This document shows, one piece after another, positions 34,956 through 46,432 of a DNA stretch of 64,000 nucleotides. Each line of letters starts with the position of its first letter. The first letter of the stretch is position 1. The stretch is from Reticulitermes speratus (Eukaryota > Arthropoda > Insecta > Blattodea > Rhinotermitidae): the NCBI GenBank assembly GCA_021186555.1, contig JAJKFL010000014.1, forward strand, positions 18,985,533 to 19,049,532, given 5' to 3'. Below the pieces are notes generated by a model, which was given only the letters and a program-made list of their open reading frames with translations, did no database searches and was not told the origin of the DNA. Both the position numbers and the translations under genes were made by a program.

Positions 34956-35523
34956 TGTTGCATACATCTGTTATATTACGGATGTTCCTTACATTATATA
35001 TATATAATATATATTATATATAGAAACTGAGGCAACGACATTGCATTGATGCAGTACCTTCTGTACTTTGTCCGTATCATCGGACCTTATCACTTGCTTA
35101 TTAGTACTTTCTGAGCATACGTCTCTTTGTATTCGCTTTGCCCAATGTTTGTAACTGCTTATCTGTTATTCTTCCTGGAATTATGGAGCCCACCGTGTGA
35201 ATCCTTGCAGACGCACAGTCACATGTGGAGGAGTAACGACTACTCCTACGCACAGATCACACACAAGCCTGTCTGATAAAACCTCTGACGCCTGAATGGG
35301 CGCATTCCCGATCCTGCCGTTGATCCAGACAGTCTGAATAAGTTGCTGCGAGGCCTTCCCGGCCTGTTTTCTGTAAATACGGCCTATTGTAATTAAAGTG
35401 TCTGGAACCTGGTACAACGAGTTTGTTTCAAGCATCCCTCACAACCTATACGAACCCTATGCCGGTGGAGCAACATCCACGATACGCCCCACCGGCCTTC
35501 TCCGAAATTTCGGGGATACAACA
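34956..35523. mobile_element. Solo-LTR-like insertion in the pogo element
   Basis: The pogo-like reading is interrupted after GIY and resumes with a DIFQNEEF block on the other side of 568 bp. This insert begins TGTTG and ends CAACA (TG...CA, the LTR rule), and the 4-bp AGGT flanks both ends (34952-34955 and 35524-35527). A TATA-rich stretch lies near its left end (34999-35024). There is no internal coding region, so a solo LTR left by recombination is the simplest reading. I could not assign the superfamily. Confidence 0.62.
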
Positions 35524-35599
35524 AGGTAAATTCCAGAAAACTGGAATCCTGCTTTGGTATTTGCAGTAAATAGAAGTCAGGTGCGAAGGTGTGTTGACG

Positions 35600-35915
35600 A
35601 CACAAGGATTGTTGTGCCTGTATGGTTAGTTATGCAGGCATCATGAGCTCGGTTCACATACGTGGTAAGCGATCCGTTGACAGACCTGTCAAGAGGCTGG
35701 AGTTACGGCTGCAGTGGGGAGGGAAGTTGAGGACAGTCACGCCATTCTGCTTGCAGTAGTCTATTGCCCGTATGGCCAAATGCGAATCATGGTTGTCTAC
35801 TACGTAGCAACAGAACTACTGATCTCTCTTTAGAAGGCTTAGTATGTGCCATGAAACGTTTTACATAGCTTACAAAATGCTCCTCCGTCATCTACCCAGA
35901 GGGATGGACGGTATG
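35600..35915 (-). pseudogene. pogo-like transposase DDE-domain remnant
   Basis: Minus-strand translation gives HPSG, a TAG stop where the family has Trp, MTEEHFVSYVKRFMAHTKPS, then after a frameshift VDNHDSHLAIRAIDYCKQNG and VTVLNFPPHCSR. A second frameshift leads to QPLDRSVNG and YVNRAHDACITNH. The second catalytic Asp is in DNHDSH (codon 35797-35795). The third acidic residue is in QPLD (35690-35688), about 35 residues later. This is the core signature of pogo/Tigger/jerky-type transposases. The first Asp falls in the deleted part. The copy cannot encode an active enzyme. Confidence 0.88.
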
Positions 35916-36614
35916 TTCAATGTCAATGTTGGTGAGGTGGTTTTACCTCACCCTGCCTTACCCTTTTGCAGTATCTTGCCCAAATACGAAAATAAATCTG
36001 AAATCCTTCGCCGCTTTCCTTGTTGACCGTCCACGTTTTCGCAGAGCTCTCACAGCTTGTAGCAATAATCCAGACGTGTGTTGCTCCTATATGACCTCTT
36101 CTTGCAAGTACGCAATATTTAGCTTCTTAAACCGGACAGAAAAAACAAACTGCTAAACAATTAACGAATGAGATTCTGATCGACAGCGGGGCAAGTTGAC
36201 ACAGTGAGCCAACTTGCCCCACGTTGAGTGTGCCGACCTGCCCCGTCCCCACCTTCTTATGTTTTAGAGTGTATCATCCTCAAACAAAATGGAAGTCTAC
36301 AATTCCCTCTAGCTCCAATATTAGCCAAAAGGAGGTACCATTCATGGGTGGCACAATGTCACATGTAGCTGTAACCAAACTTCAAACACAAAACATTTTA
36401 TAAACTGATAAAAAATTACTTCCTGCGGTGTACAAAATAAAACACTACACCACACTTCAGTCATAGCTCACAAAGCGCTGACGCTTGCTGACCGCTCTCA
36501 GGAGAAGTCAATGAACAGTACAAGTTGACAGGTGTTGCTATCCTGCGCCATATTTGGGAGTTATGGCCATTTTGCCAACTTACCCCTGTAGCCAACTAGC
36601 CCCCCTCTCCCCTA

Positions 36615-39600
36615 CTGTACACACGGTTGGTTCAGCTTAAATATAGAGTACATATTTATGCTATTTGGTCGCTAAAAAAAGGAAACAGCGCAGAATTAGA
36701 TTGCTCGAGAAGAGGCCAGTGAAGGAAGAGGAAGTAAGAGAGGATTGAGGAAATTATCTAATGAGCCGTTCTGTAGTTTGTTCTGCTATATATACACGCA
36801 TAATTAAGGTTATCAGATCAAGGAAAATTAAATGCAGCACGGAAGGCAAAGAAGACAAATGCACTTAGAATTTTAGAAGTAAAAATATAAGGAAGATCAC
36901 TTGAAACATCCAGGTGTAGATGGGACAGTAGTATTAAGAAAGATATTAAGAACGTAATATACGGGTGCTGACTGCCTTAATATGAAGCAGCACGTATTCT
37001 ACAGGCGGATTCTCTTAAACATGGTAATGAACAGTGGATTCTATACAAGGTGGGAAATTTCTTGATTATCTGATAGCTTAATAGTTTCTCAGGAGTGAAT
37101 AATCTCCGTAAAGTTAGCTGCTTACTGAAGAATCAATCGGAAGGGCAAAGAAAATCATTCTGACCTACTTTCCAGGTAATGACAAAATTTTTCAGGAAAA
37201 CCGTAGGATATATTCGAAGCGAATTTTTCCGCAACAAAAAATTATAAAAGTCTGCACATTTGAAATTACTATCAACAATTAATTACAGTAATTATTTACC
37301 CAAGGCATTCACACACATGTGCTATATGTCACCTGGAAAAGAACTGAAACTATTCCTTTTCAGCTAAATTCAAAATAATACGGCGACTGTAACTTTGGCT
37401 CCAGACGACAACTGATGAATCAAAGTTACCTGAATTCTGGTCACGTGTGATGACCTGTACCCATGTAGACCTCCATCGTATAAGACAACATTGTTGTGCC
37501 TTTAATCAATCTTAACACCATCAAAATATATGCCTGTTAGGCCTACTCCTCACGTTACTATCTTTGTCAATATGTGTAGGCGAATGATCAGTTTCTCTTC
37601 CCGGCCCTTTATTCGGGTACGATTAGGTTCCAGTAATCTTGTAACCTAAAATAACTGAAATGACATGGTCACAAATCCTTAGAATTAATTGAAATAATAT
37701 TTTTAAACTTATGGATTTCGGTCTACTGGTACTTTTGTCGGCTTCATTTTTGCCGTTCTAATATTTGTATTTAGCATTATGTTTCGTAATTATTTAATTT
37801 GGCCCATATCCCTGGTCACTTCTCGTCGCTATTCAAAGGCGCGTGTGGCTGGGAGTCCGCTAAGGTTCATACGATAAGCGAGCCGACAGGAAGTGATGAA
37901 CGATATGGGTAAAATAAAAAAGGACCCTTTATTACACACTTAAGACAACCGAGAGACTTGGAGTTACAGACTTCCTCGTTTTTATTTTTTTGTTATTGAA
38001 TGAAAGAGTCTGAGTTGAAGATTAATGCATTTCTTCGTGTTTTAATTTGTGTATGGAAGTCGTCATGTCGCTGTACCAGTGCTGCAGAGGCGTGGTCGCT
38101 TTATGAATCAGAAAGCCCAGCAACTGTGAATATTTCCTATTATGTCGTGGGTACCATTTAATTACGAATGTCCGGCTTGTGTCATTATTCCGCTCTTTCC
38201 GCTCTTTTGTGCCTACGACATAAAGGTATTAGTTTCTATGACGTAAAAAAGTAAGTGGAGACATGTTATGATAATTAGGTTTGTGCTGTGGTGTGTTGAT
38301 TTAATGAGGTACCAGTGAATTAGAAACGGCAGGGAAACACTGTTTTAGTGGTATCAAGGCAAGTGCTGTCTTTACTTATTTCAGCACAGGAGACAGGGTA
38401 ATAAGAGCATAATAAGCAAAGCACTGATATACACACTTAACCACACTGTATATATGGCTAACAATTTATCCCTGTAACGGACTGCCAAGTCAAGGAAATC
38501 TTGCTGTTTATCAGTGTCAGAATTTCAAAGGGTTCGGTCGCGTTACCGCCGAAAGAAAAGCCAAGGCAAGTGAAGCTAAGAGCATTCTCTGGTTTCTCCC
38601 CGACACCTGTCAGATTGTCAGCTTCTTCTTTATACATCTGTTCAAATTTTTCCCCTTCGTTCTTACCGATTTTGCAATCAGCATGGAATCAAATATATTA
38701 CTATTATATTTGAAGATATGCAACAATGTCTTGCAAGGTTAAAGTGCAGGGACCGTTCACCTTCTAAATCGCACATTTCCTGTCAAGAATGTGCTGCTTG
38801 TAACCTAACACAATGCGGTTCATTGACTGAACGGAGCTAGTTCCTTAGGTACAAGGTACTGTGCAGGGATGAAGGCATGCTTTCGTCATGCAGTCTCTTA
38901 GCCAGCAACTGCGAGAGCAGATGGACATCCTGATATCATCAAGACAATGTTTTATAATCACATGAATTTTAAGTACATTTCATAATAAGAGTACAAGAAA
39001 ATAGTTTGATCAGTTGCGTAATTATGAAAGACTTTATGATACCTTACATTCTGAAGTACGGTTGAAACCAGTACACAGAAATAAGTCTATTAATAACTTT
39101 TATGGTCACATGATCTGTGGATGAAGAAGAGGCCTCCATACATGAAGGATATTTTTTACTTATTTATTGAGTTGTGGTTTGTTCTTTACGTTCAACATGC
39201 TCATGCTAAGCACAGAGCATACGTGTAGCTGGAAACACACTAAAAAAACGTCGCAGATAGTAGTAAAGGGGTTGTCCACAAGGTTATTTGTTGAGGATAG
39301 GAACACCAAATTTTCACAGTAAAGAAGACCACTAGCAGGTTACCAGGAGCTGTGTGCAACCTTAACGGGTTCATATGGAAATAGTATAAAACCTGTGTCA
39401 TGATGCCCCACAAAAGGACGAAGAATTTCTCGAACAGCTAAGTGCTTGTGGGCATCTGAAGCATAAATTTGTTAAATTAGATTTTTCTGCTTTAATATGG
39501 GTTGTAACGTGTCAGGAAAGGACAGTTTTCAAATGAATATTACTCACTTTAGGAAGCGAGAAAAAAATTAAAACTCGTTTGTCTCTAATTCTGTGGTCCA

Positions 39601-39728
39601 GTGATAAAGCACTTATGTTAAGAAGTTCAAAAGTTACGGAACGTAAATGGCTTACAGTATGAAAAGCAGGACGGACTGTAATCAACTCATTTATTCTTTT
39701 GTGTTTAATTAAATAATTCTCACGACGC
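36615..39728. other. No gene seen
   Basis: Mostly featureless. A minus-strand stretch open without a start codon (about 38715-38464) is noted in the findings. Confidence 0.45.
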
Positions 39729-39776
39729 GTGATTTCAGGCTTCCGCCCTGGTGCAAAAGATATCTTACCCTTTCTG

Positions 39777-39939
39777 GGATGTTACGCAGCGTAGATTTGT
39801 AGTTAGGTGCAGACGTTTCGGAACAACCTATCGGTCCCGTCTTCAAGCAGCCCATTTTTGGACTTCTTGACCCTTGAAAATGGAACCGATAGGTTGTTCC
39901 AAAACGTCGGTAACTACGAATATACGCTGCGTAACATCC
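39777..39939. repeat. Inverted-repeat hairpin element (arms of about 70 bp)
   Basis: The left arm 39777-39847 (GGATGTTACGCAGCGTAG ... GTTTCGGAACAACCTATCGG) and the right arm 39873-39939 are complementary over nearly their whole length with scattered mismatches; the spacer is about 25 bp. Sequence left of the left arm (39730-39776, GATTTCAGGCTTCCGCC) recurs at 18740-18757, so this is a repeat family. The right arm carries the TTGAAAATGG...GTTCC + AAAACGTCGG signature. Confidence 0.85.
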
Positions 39940-41738
39940 AAGAAGAGCGAAGATCTCAATTCTCACGGAGTTGCGTGAAGATTTTTGGGGGGTTAAAATA
40001 GACATACACAGATTAACATCCATGCGGTGTCCTGTGAATGCACTGAACATGCCGACATCTCGCGGTTTATACAACAACGTCTTTTGAAGTGCACAATTTT
40101 TGTATCATGGAAGGATATATATGTAATTGTATAACTCGAAAAGATGTAAAGGAAGCGGTCGTGGTCTGTACAAGATATTGAAGGGACTGAGAAAACCGTG
40201 TAATATCTCCGGATACCCGACTACTGTCCTATTCTCGAAACAGAATATTAAGTACGAAGCAAGGATGTCAAACACTCTGTCACAAAATTAATTAACTTAT
40301 ATTAGGTTGTGAATACGCGTGCCATGCCTTCACTACGGTGGTGCTGGTACTCCCACTTGCTTTAAAAACACGGACTAGACAAAAACGAAGGCCTAGCAAT
40401 TAACCAAGAGAACAATGTTTAGTGTACGAGTATTTCAGGTTGTAAATACAGCAGTAATGGCAGCTTCATTATGGAGTTTGAATGGAAAGCAAACAGAACT
40501 GTAATGGACGCTGTTATTTGCATTATCACTCTGAAGAAAGGGACAAAGGCTTTATGGTACGTAGTAATGATGTGGGGATTCTAGGTACAAAATTTGTAAT
40601 GGGTGTGTCGGCAATACGTTTATATCAGAGTAACCATCCGGAACTCCGGCCAGGAGAGAATAAAACGCGGTAACATGTTAGAGGGACATTTGTAGCCAAT
40701 GATCATTATAAAGTTTTCAGCACTGCGAAGCAACCACAGACGCTGTCGCTTTAGAGACCAAGCAGGAACACTGATCTTCCTTATTTAATACTGCATTAAA
40801 TCAGGAGTTACGGAAATTCCAAGTGTTTTAAGACGTATATTCTTAACAGAAACTTAAACTAATTAGTTTTATCATAGATAAATTTATGCGAAAATTGGCT
40901 TCAGTACATGTCGTTGAAACGTCAGGTTAATCTAAAGTATGTACATAACTGAGACACGAATCTCTGTTTTATATATATTAGAATTTTACATTTAATCCTA
41001 CTGTTTATAATTCAGTTAATAAAGCTGTCAATAGCTGAGGTAATACAGCGTCGATTCTGATTCCTCGAAATATTTTATCAGTATGCCCGAATGTGTAAAG
41101 ACAGAAATTTTCTGTTGTAAATCAATAGCCCATTAAACAGTGCTGAACAAAATAAGATGGGACGAAGTAAACTGCATTCAAATGGCGCAGAATATAGTCC
41201 AGTTGCAGGATTTTGTGGCGTGGGCAATAATCTTTGTTGCAATTCTGGATCACTTGAGCGTGTACCAACAAACATGTAGAATGGAATATTCTTTTCCGCG
41301 ACTTTACGAGTAGCGTAATTTCCAGATGCTCAAGGGTTATTAATGAGTAATATTCAAATTTCATACGCAGTTACATCTTCTGTCAGATTCCGTTAACTAC
41401 AGGCTTGTTTTCTGCCAAATAAATGTATGAAATGCATTCATACTCGAAAGGTCTGTCCTCTGTCAATCTGCATGCCTCCTATGCAAGCAATTGCATTTAT
41501 CTTACCTTGGTATTGGAAGTCAAGAATAAACGTTTGTCGGGGAATATGATTTTAGTGAGACCAGGTTAACTGGAATTTCTACTTTACATGAAGTCCAAGA
41601 TGGAATATAAAATTACTAGAACAGGGCCTATGTGCGTATACAAGTCAAAACGAAATTAATGAAACTAAACTAAATGAAGAGATTAATGTGATTTCATTAA
41701 TGCCTTTCTGTATCTGTTATTATAAACGATGTGCAGTA
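39940..41738. other. No gene seen
   Basis: Short frames only. No repeats beyond the hairpin element to its left. Confidence 0.5.
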
Positions 41739-42006
41739 TATGGTATGTTATTCTTCTTCTATGGCGTAACAGCCTGATATCGGGCCTCGTTCTCCTGTTC
41801 AGGTTTGGAGACATGCGATGTTTTACGGGGAGGGCTTGTCAGCCAGTCGCCCAACCCCAACATGGAGGATCAGGTCTCCGTATTTATGAACCTTGGTGAG
41901 ACGGTGGATCAGTTGTTCCCACAGGAATTGGGTAGCTCGGGACCTCGGGAGCGCCACTTCCCGTCGTCACAATAAACGCGAGCCCCTGAAGGGGATATTC
42001 GATGTT
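41739..42006. repeat. Probable dispersed repeat, unclassified
   Basis: This is a GC-richer block in AT-rich surroundings: TATGGCGTAACAGCCTGATA then TCGGGCCTCGTTCTCC, GGAGACATGCGATG, and a right end AGCCCCTGAAGGGGATATTCG. It has no coding frame and no match elsewhere in the window that I could see. The base composition and texture suggest a transposable-element fragment. Confidence 0.4.
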
Positions 42007-42137
42007 ACAGTGACCAAATTTTTCTTACCTTAATAATGCCTACAATATTTCAGTTTTGTCTTAATTTATATCCTAATTTTGCTACTTTTGTTGATTTAAT
42101 CACTTCTTAGTATTCTTGAATAAACGTATATACGAGT

Positions 42138-42142
42138 ATATA

Positions 42143-42182
<40 letters not shown>
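42138..42182. repeat. (AT)n microsatellite
   Basis: About 45 bp of almost uninterrupted AT dinucleotides. Confidence 0.95.
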
Positions 42183-42184
<2 letters not shown>

Positions 42185-42695
42185 GAAGAGCTATCTCACA
42201 TTTTGTTTGTTGTTTGTGTATGGACATCGTTATTGTGTACAATTATATATGTGGTCATCATACAGGCTGAAAAATTAACTGGCTCAGAATCTCTATATAA
42301 TATGATTTCTTGCTAAGAAGATGTAGCCAATATTAGGCAATACATGTCCTGAAACATATTGTTTTTCTACGTACACTTCACTGTCAAACAGGGTAACATT
42401 CTACTTAAAAAAGTAGTGTCATTTGTCACGATGGTAACGCGCGTTGTTAGGCGTACGTCAAGCACACAGTGCACAGTATAATTCAATTTTCATCGAATGA
42501 TCCTGGAATACACACACGACGAAAACTGCAACATGCTCTTAACCCTCGCCTCCTGTAATAGCCAAGCTAGTAATAATGGGCCTGGATTCGCAAACCACGT
42601 TATTCTGGTCAAGTCATTCAAAACGCTAGTATTTTCGACATTACTAGCAGTTTTTTATGTTATTCATACCGTGCCTATACTTACAATTAATACAG

Positions 42696-43175
42696 CAACC
42701 AGCTTAGGCACTTAATAAAATACATTCAGAAGCAATTATAAAATATTAAAATTTTAATTTTAATTTTAATATATTAATAATTTAAAAAGGAGGCACAATA
42801 CCTAGATTATCTGTTGACTTTCTTACACATTTGTTCTGAATAGAATAAATCGGGGATCTAATCCCGGTGGGGGCGAGATTTTTCGCATACGTCCAGACCG
42901 GCCCTGGGGCCTATCCAGCCTCCTATACAATGGGTACCGGGTCTTTCCCGGGGGTAAAGCGGCCGGGGCGTGGTGCTGACCACCCACCCCAACTAGCGCC
43001 GGGGTGAAGAATGAGTAGAGCTATACATCTACTCCCATTTTGGGCCTTTATGGCTTGTTATAGGGAAAAACCTAAAACCTAAACCTAAATCCCTGATGAC
43101 ATCACCCCGGTACCGAAACAGGTAGGAGTCTTATAATTGCTTCTGAATGTATTTTATTAAGTGCTAAGTTGGTTG
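42696..43175. repeat. Long inverted repeat enclosing SINE C
   Basis: The arms 42696-42740 and 43132-43175 are complementary at about 43 of 45 positions (CAACCARCTTAG ... CACTTAATAAAATACATTCA then GAAGCAATTATA). Between them lie an AT-rich stretch with ATTTTAATTTTAATTTTAAT, a SINE C copy, and a CTGATGAC...GGTACCGAAAC signature next to the right arm. Confidence 0.85.
42843..43090 (+). mobile_element. SINE family C, copy 1
   Basis: A B-box-like GGATCTAATCCCGG is followed by a body with GGCCCTGGGGCCTATCCAGC, a small palindrome (CCGGGTCTTTCCCGG), GGTAAAGCGGCCGGGGCG and TGCTGACCACC, then a tail with CCTAAA-like repeats. The central part aligns with family B (10691-10780), although the head and tail differ. 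It lies between two 44-45 bp inverted arms (42696-42740, 43132-43175). Confidence 0.7.
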
Positions 43176-45727
43176 ACGCATCAATGATACCAGCAATGTC
43201 TGCGTGGGACATGAAGCGTGTCGCACACGACAAAAGTAAACACAGGCTCTCCACGGACCTTAGGACACCAACCAATAAAGATGCCCTAATTGCAGCTCTA
43301 CAAGGACAGCTGTCTAAAAATCACACAATATCGCAATAACGCATGGGAATTGTGATTTCCCCAACAGAAGGACCTCGAATTACTTCGTGACGATGAAGTG
43401 GGTACATAATAATTCTCGCGGAACGCACTCAAGACAATCATGGTCTAAACTTACGGTACGAGTAACAACGAGGCACCAACGGTTTTATCATTTGATACAT
43501 TGCGCCATTTGACATTAATATTTCTCAAAGTTACACGCATCAGATGTATGTTGTATAACATTTTCAACTTCTTTCACACTCATGAGGATTTTAGTGCAAA
43601 TTTCTTTTCACTTTGTTTATTCTTCTGTTGCCACACATAAAACACAAACTGATATATATGAATATACTTTATTTACGACATTTTATCTGTAATGTTATAT
43701 AACTAGCATTGCTATTTGTTCATAGATACGAGTATGTGTATGGTGCTGTCTTTCTTGATTACGTCGCTATGATAATGACTTTGCGGTTGATGTATATTGT
43801 CGTGGTGATGTTCATATTTTTTTTTCACTTAGGTTTCTAAAACTTACTTGTAGACTATTAACTCCAGATTCATACACGAATTTAAATTAATCACCTTTCA
43901 TGTCGCACTGATATACGGATCTATTATGTTGTCTGATATTTGTGCCATATATGATAGAAGTCTGTTACATCCTGGCTACATATTTCGCCCCGAATGGATC
44001 ATCATCAAGCTGCATCACAGGCAAGGACACAACAGGGCTTTAAAGCACTGCTGCGCGAGACACAAAATTGATGTCCATTATCCAATAAAGACGCAATTGC
44101 ACTAATAATTAGTAATTCTCACAGCTGGGCCGCGTTATAAAAGAGCTTAGTCGTACAATGAAGTGTAATTAAATGTTGTTCATTCAGTGTACAGAGGCAC
44201 CAGATTGAGCGACATGAACAGACTCGGTGGAAGAAGGGCTTAAGTATTATGCTGCCAGTTTTAGAGACTTTTTGGTGCTACAGGTAAAAGAAAGGACGCT
44301 AAATGCATGACTGGACGGCGAACACGCCGGTTCGACTCCAGGATAGCTCAAGAGTGTTGATGTGGTTTATTTTCACCACGTGTCATAACACCAACCGCCT
44401 TAATCTACGAGTTTCTCGAGAACTGTCATTGTCAAGTCTTCCAGGTGGATAAAATATTTATAAGTAAAAGATATGATTTCGGTAACTGAATAAAGATTGA
44501 AAATGAGGAAGTAACCTTCTCGAGAACAATTACAGTTTGAAGAAGAGAATATTAGCCATTCTGTTCTCATATCACTCTCCTTTGATACTCATTTTTACTC
44601 TCCTACCCACAAAGATGGACGCAGTAGGTTACCCGAAACGTTGGTCCCTACTTCCTCAACTATAAGGCACCACATCTCAGCGGACCATAATCTTAAGAAT
44701 TTTGAAGTTGGAACCACTTTTGTTGCTTTAGTGAAGCTTGAAATTAAAACACTTATGCTAAAATTTTTATAAAATCTCTGGTCCGGCGTTCTTCATCCTT
44801 CCTTACGCGGTTTTGTTACTATGTAATAATAGCCGATCTTATTATACAAAAGAGAACAATGGATGCTGCGGTTTCATTGCTTGGCAACCGATTGTTTCAC
44901 AAAGCCGCCACTGTGCTGCGCCTTGGCAGTCAGTATTAGAGTATCAGTAAGACGCTATGATATTTAAGAATTGAAATGGAATGAAACATAGTTTGAAACA
45001 GATTATCGTTATATAACTAATGTCCAATGATTTACAGGAGCTGACTCCAATACATTTTTCTCTGCATATAAATTCTAAAAATTCTTCTTTTCTGACGAAT
45101 ATTTATATCTAATCTTTATCTTCAGTTAACGCTTCTCTTTAGAGTACAGGAATCTTTTAGTGGATTATTTAGTTTATTTGGAATGGGATGGCAAGTGGTG
45201 TATGGGACGTGTATTGAGGCAAGGAACCTGCTCTTATCGTTTTCTGCCTGCATTACTTTATGCACATATTGTTTGCACCGTTTTTCAGTCACAACTGGGT
45301 ATTATTTTCTTCATCCTTCCTTTTTGTTCTTTCGTTCCGGCTACTTTCAATCGGATAAAAGTTAGCTTTTCATATTTTCAGTTCACCCTTCTTCCTCCGT
45401 CTTATTTCTCTCCACTCTCCTATCCTTCGTCTCACTTATGAAAACAACGAAAAACAAACAGTCCATATTTCGTCACCTAAACCTTTCTCCTCCCAATCCG
45501 AGACCTGTGTAACATTTTGTAATACGCCCAGCCCACAAAATGTACTAACATTCGTCTTCAGATATCGCGATAGCTTATTCAATATGTTCGAAGCTTCCAT
45601 GTCTGCAAGGTCATATACTTCATTTGCACACTAAATGTGCGTCCACACTACTCTTGGTCGTGCTCGTGCTCGTTATAGTCAACATGGTTGTTTCCTGCTG
45701 CGTCCAGACTGCTCATATTCAGTGGCT
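43176..45727. other. No gene seen
   Basis: It contains a weak B-box-like block (44.3 kb) and two hairpin-type signatures (reverse at about 43974-44010 and forward at about 44607-44645). The 93-codon frame at 45160-45441 is hydrophobic and aromatic-rich but has no family match that I know. Confidence 0.45.
44290..44460 (+). mobile_element. Possible tRNA-derived SINE, unclassified
   Basis: A B-box-like GGTTCGACTCC lies at 44329-44339 after AAATGCATGACTGGACGGCG. The downstream sequence (TTATTTTCACCACGTGTC, CCTTAATCTACGAG) is non-coding. Boundaries and family are unknown. Confidence 0.3.
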
Positions 45728-46228
45728 GGAGACACGCTGGCCTGCAGGGTTCTTCGCGGTACTTGTGTTCGGTGTACAGAATGACTGATGAAGATCTTAT
45801 AACAACGGCGCTGGAGACACGCTGGCCTGCAGGGTTCTTCGCGGTACTTGTGTTCGGTGTACAGAATGACTGATGAAGATCTTATAACAACGGCGCTGGA
45901 GACACGCTGGCCTGCAGGGTTCTTCGCGGTACTTGTGTTCGGTGTACAGAATGACTGATGAAGATCTTATAACAACGGCGCTGGAGACACGCTGGCCTGC
46001 AGGGTTCTTCGCGGTACTTGTGTTCGGTGTACAGAATGACTGATGAAGATCTTATAACAACGGCGCTGGAGACACGCTGGCCTGCAGGGTTCTTCGCGGT
46101 ACTTGTGTTCGGTGTACAGAATGACTGATGAAGATCTTATAACGGTGCTGGAGACACGCTGGCCTGCAGGGTTCTTCGCGGTACTTGTGTTCGGTGTACT
46201 GAATAACTGATGAAGATCTTATAACAAC
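45728..46228. repeat. 85-bp tandem array, six copies
   Basis: The unit begins GGAGACACGCTGGCCTGCAG and ends with GATCTTATAACAACGGCGCT. Copies start at 45728, 45813, 45898, 45983, 46068 and 46150. The first five appear identical; the last has lost AAC before it and carries a few substitutions. Since 85 is not a multiple of 3, the 61-codon open frame starting at 45688 changes frame between units and is not evidence for a gene. Confidence 0.95.
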
Positions 46229-46432
46229 AAAAGCTGAGACAACTTTGTGACATCATTCCTGACATTTTTTTCCGAACCCTGTCTCGCACTTTCCGGTATG
46301 ATGCCAACAGACCACTTTCGCTGCAACTCTGCTACATGAAAAAATTCTTTTATATTTACACCTACATATCTTTCCTTTTCGGGACTAAAATATAGTTATA
46401 TAATATTTATGGGTAGCATCACACAATACGTG

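Larger units (their letters stand above)
33434..36612 (-). mobile_element. Decayed pogo-like DNA transposon with two nested insertions
   Basis: The ends are inverted repeats of about 22 bp with two mismatches (left GGGGAAAGGGGGGATAG then TTGGC; the right end is its complement). TA dinucleotides flank both ends (33432-33433 and 36613-36614), as expected for the Tc1/mariner-pogo group. Sub-terminal GGCAAGTTGGC-like motifs repeat near both ends (33629-33665 and 36188-36245). Transposase remnants lie on the minus strand: an HTH-like piece (36059-36001, AVRALRKRGRSTRKAAKDF), the DDE region (35905-35600), GFQFSGIY (about 35555-35528), DIFQNEEFMEDY (about 34945-34910), a basic LADTSVKNAL segment (about 34700-34670) and a PHD-like Cys finger (34520-34410). 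Stops, frameshifts and a deletion between the HTH and DDE parts make it inactive. A hAT-like MITE and a solo-LTR-like element are inserted in it. Confidence 0.85.

Noticed and set aside
43069..43090. Telomere-like CCTAAAACCTAAACCTAAAT
   Set aside because: The insect telomere unit is TTAGG; this is irregular, very short and part of a SINE C tail.
45688..45873. 61-codon frame containing MTDEDLITTALE
   Set aside because: It runs into the 85-bp tandem array, whose period breaks the frame. There is no independent sign of coding.
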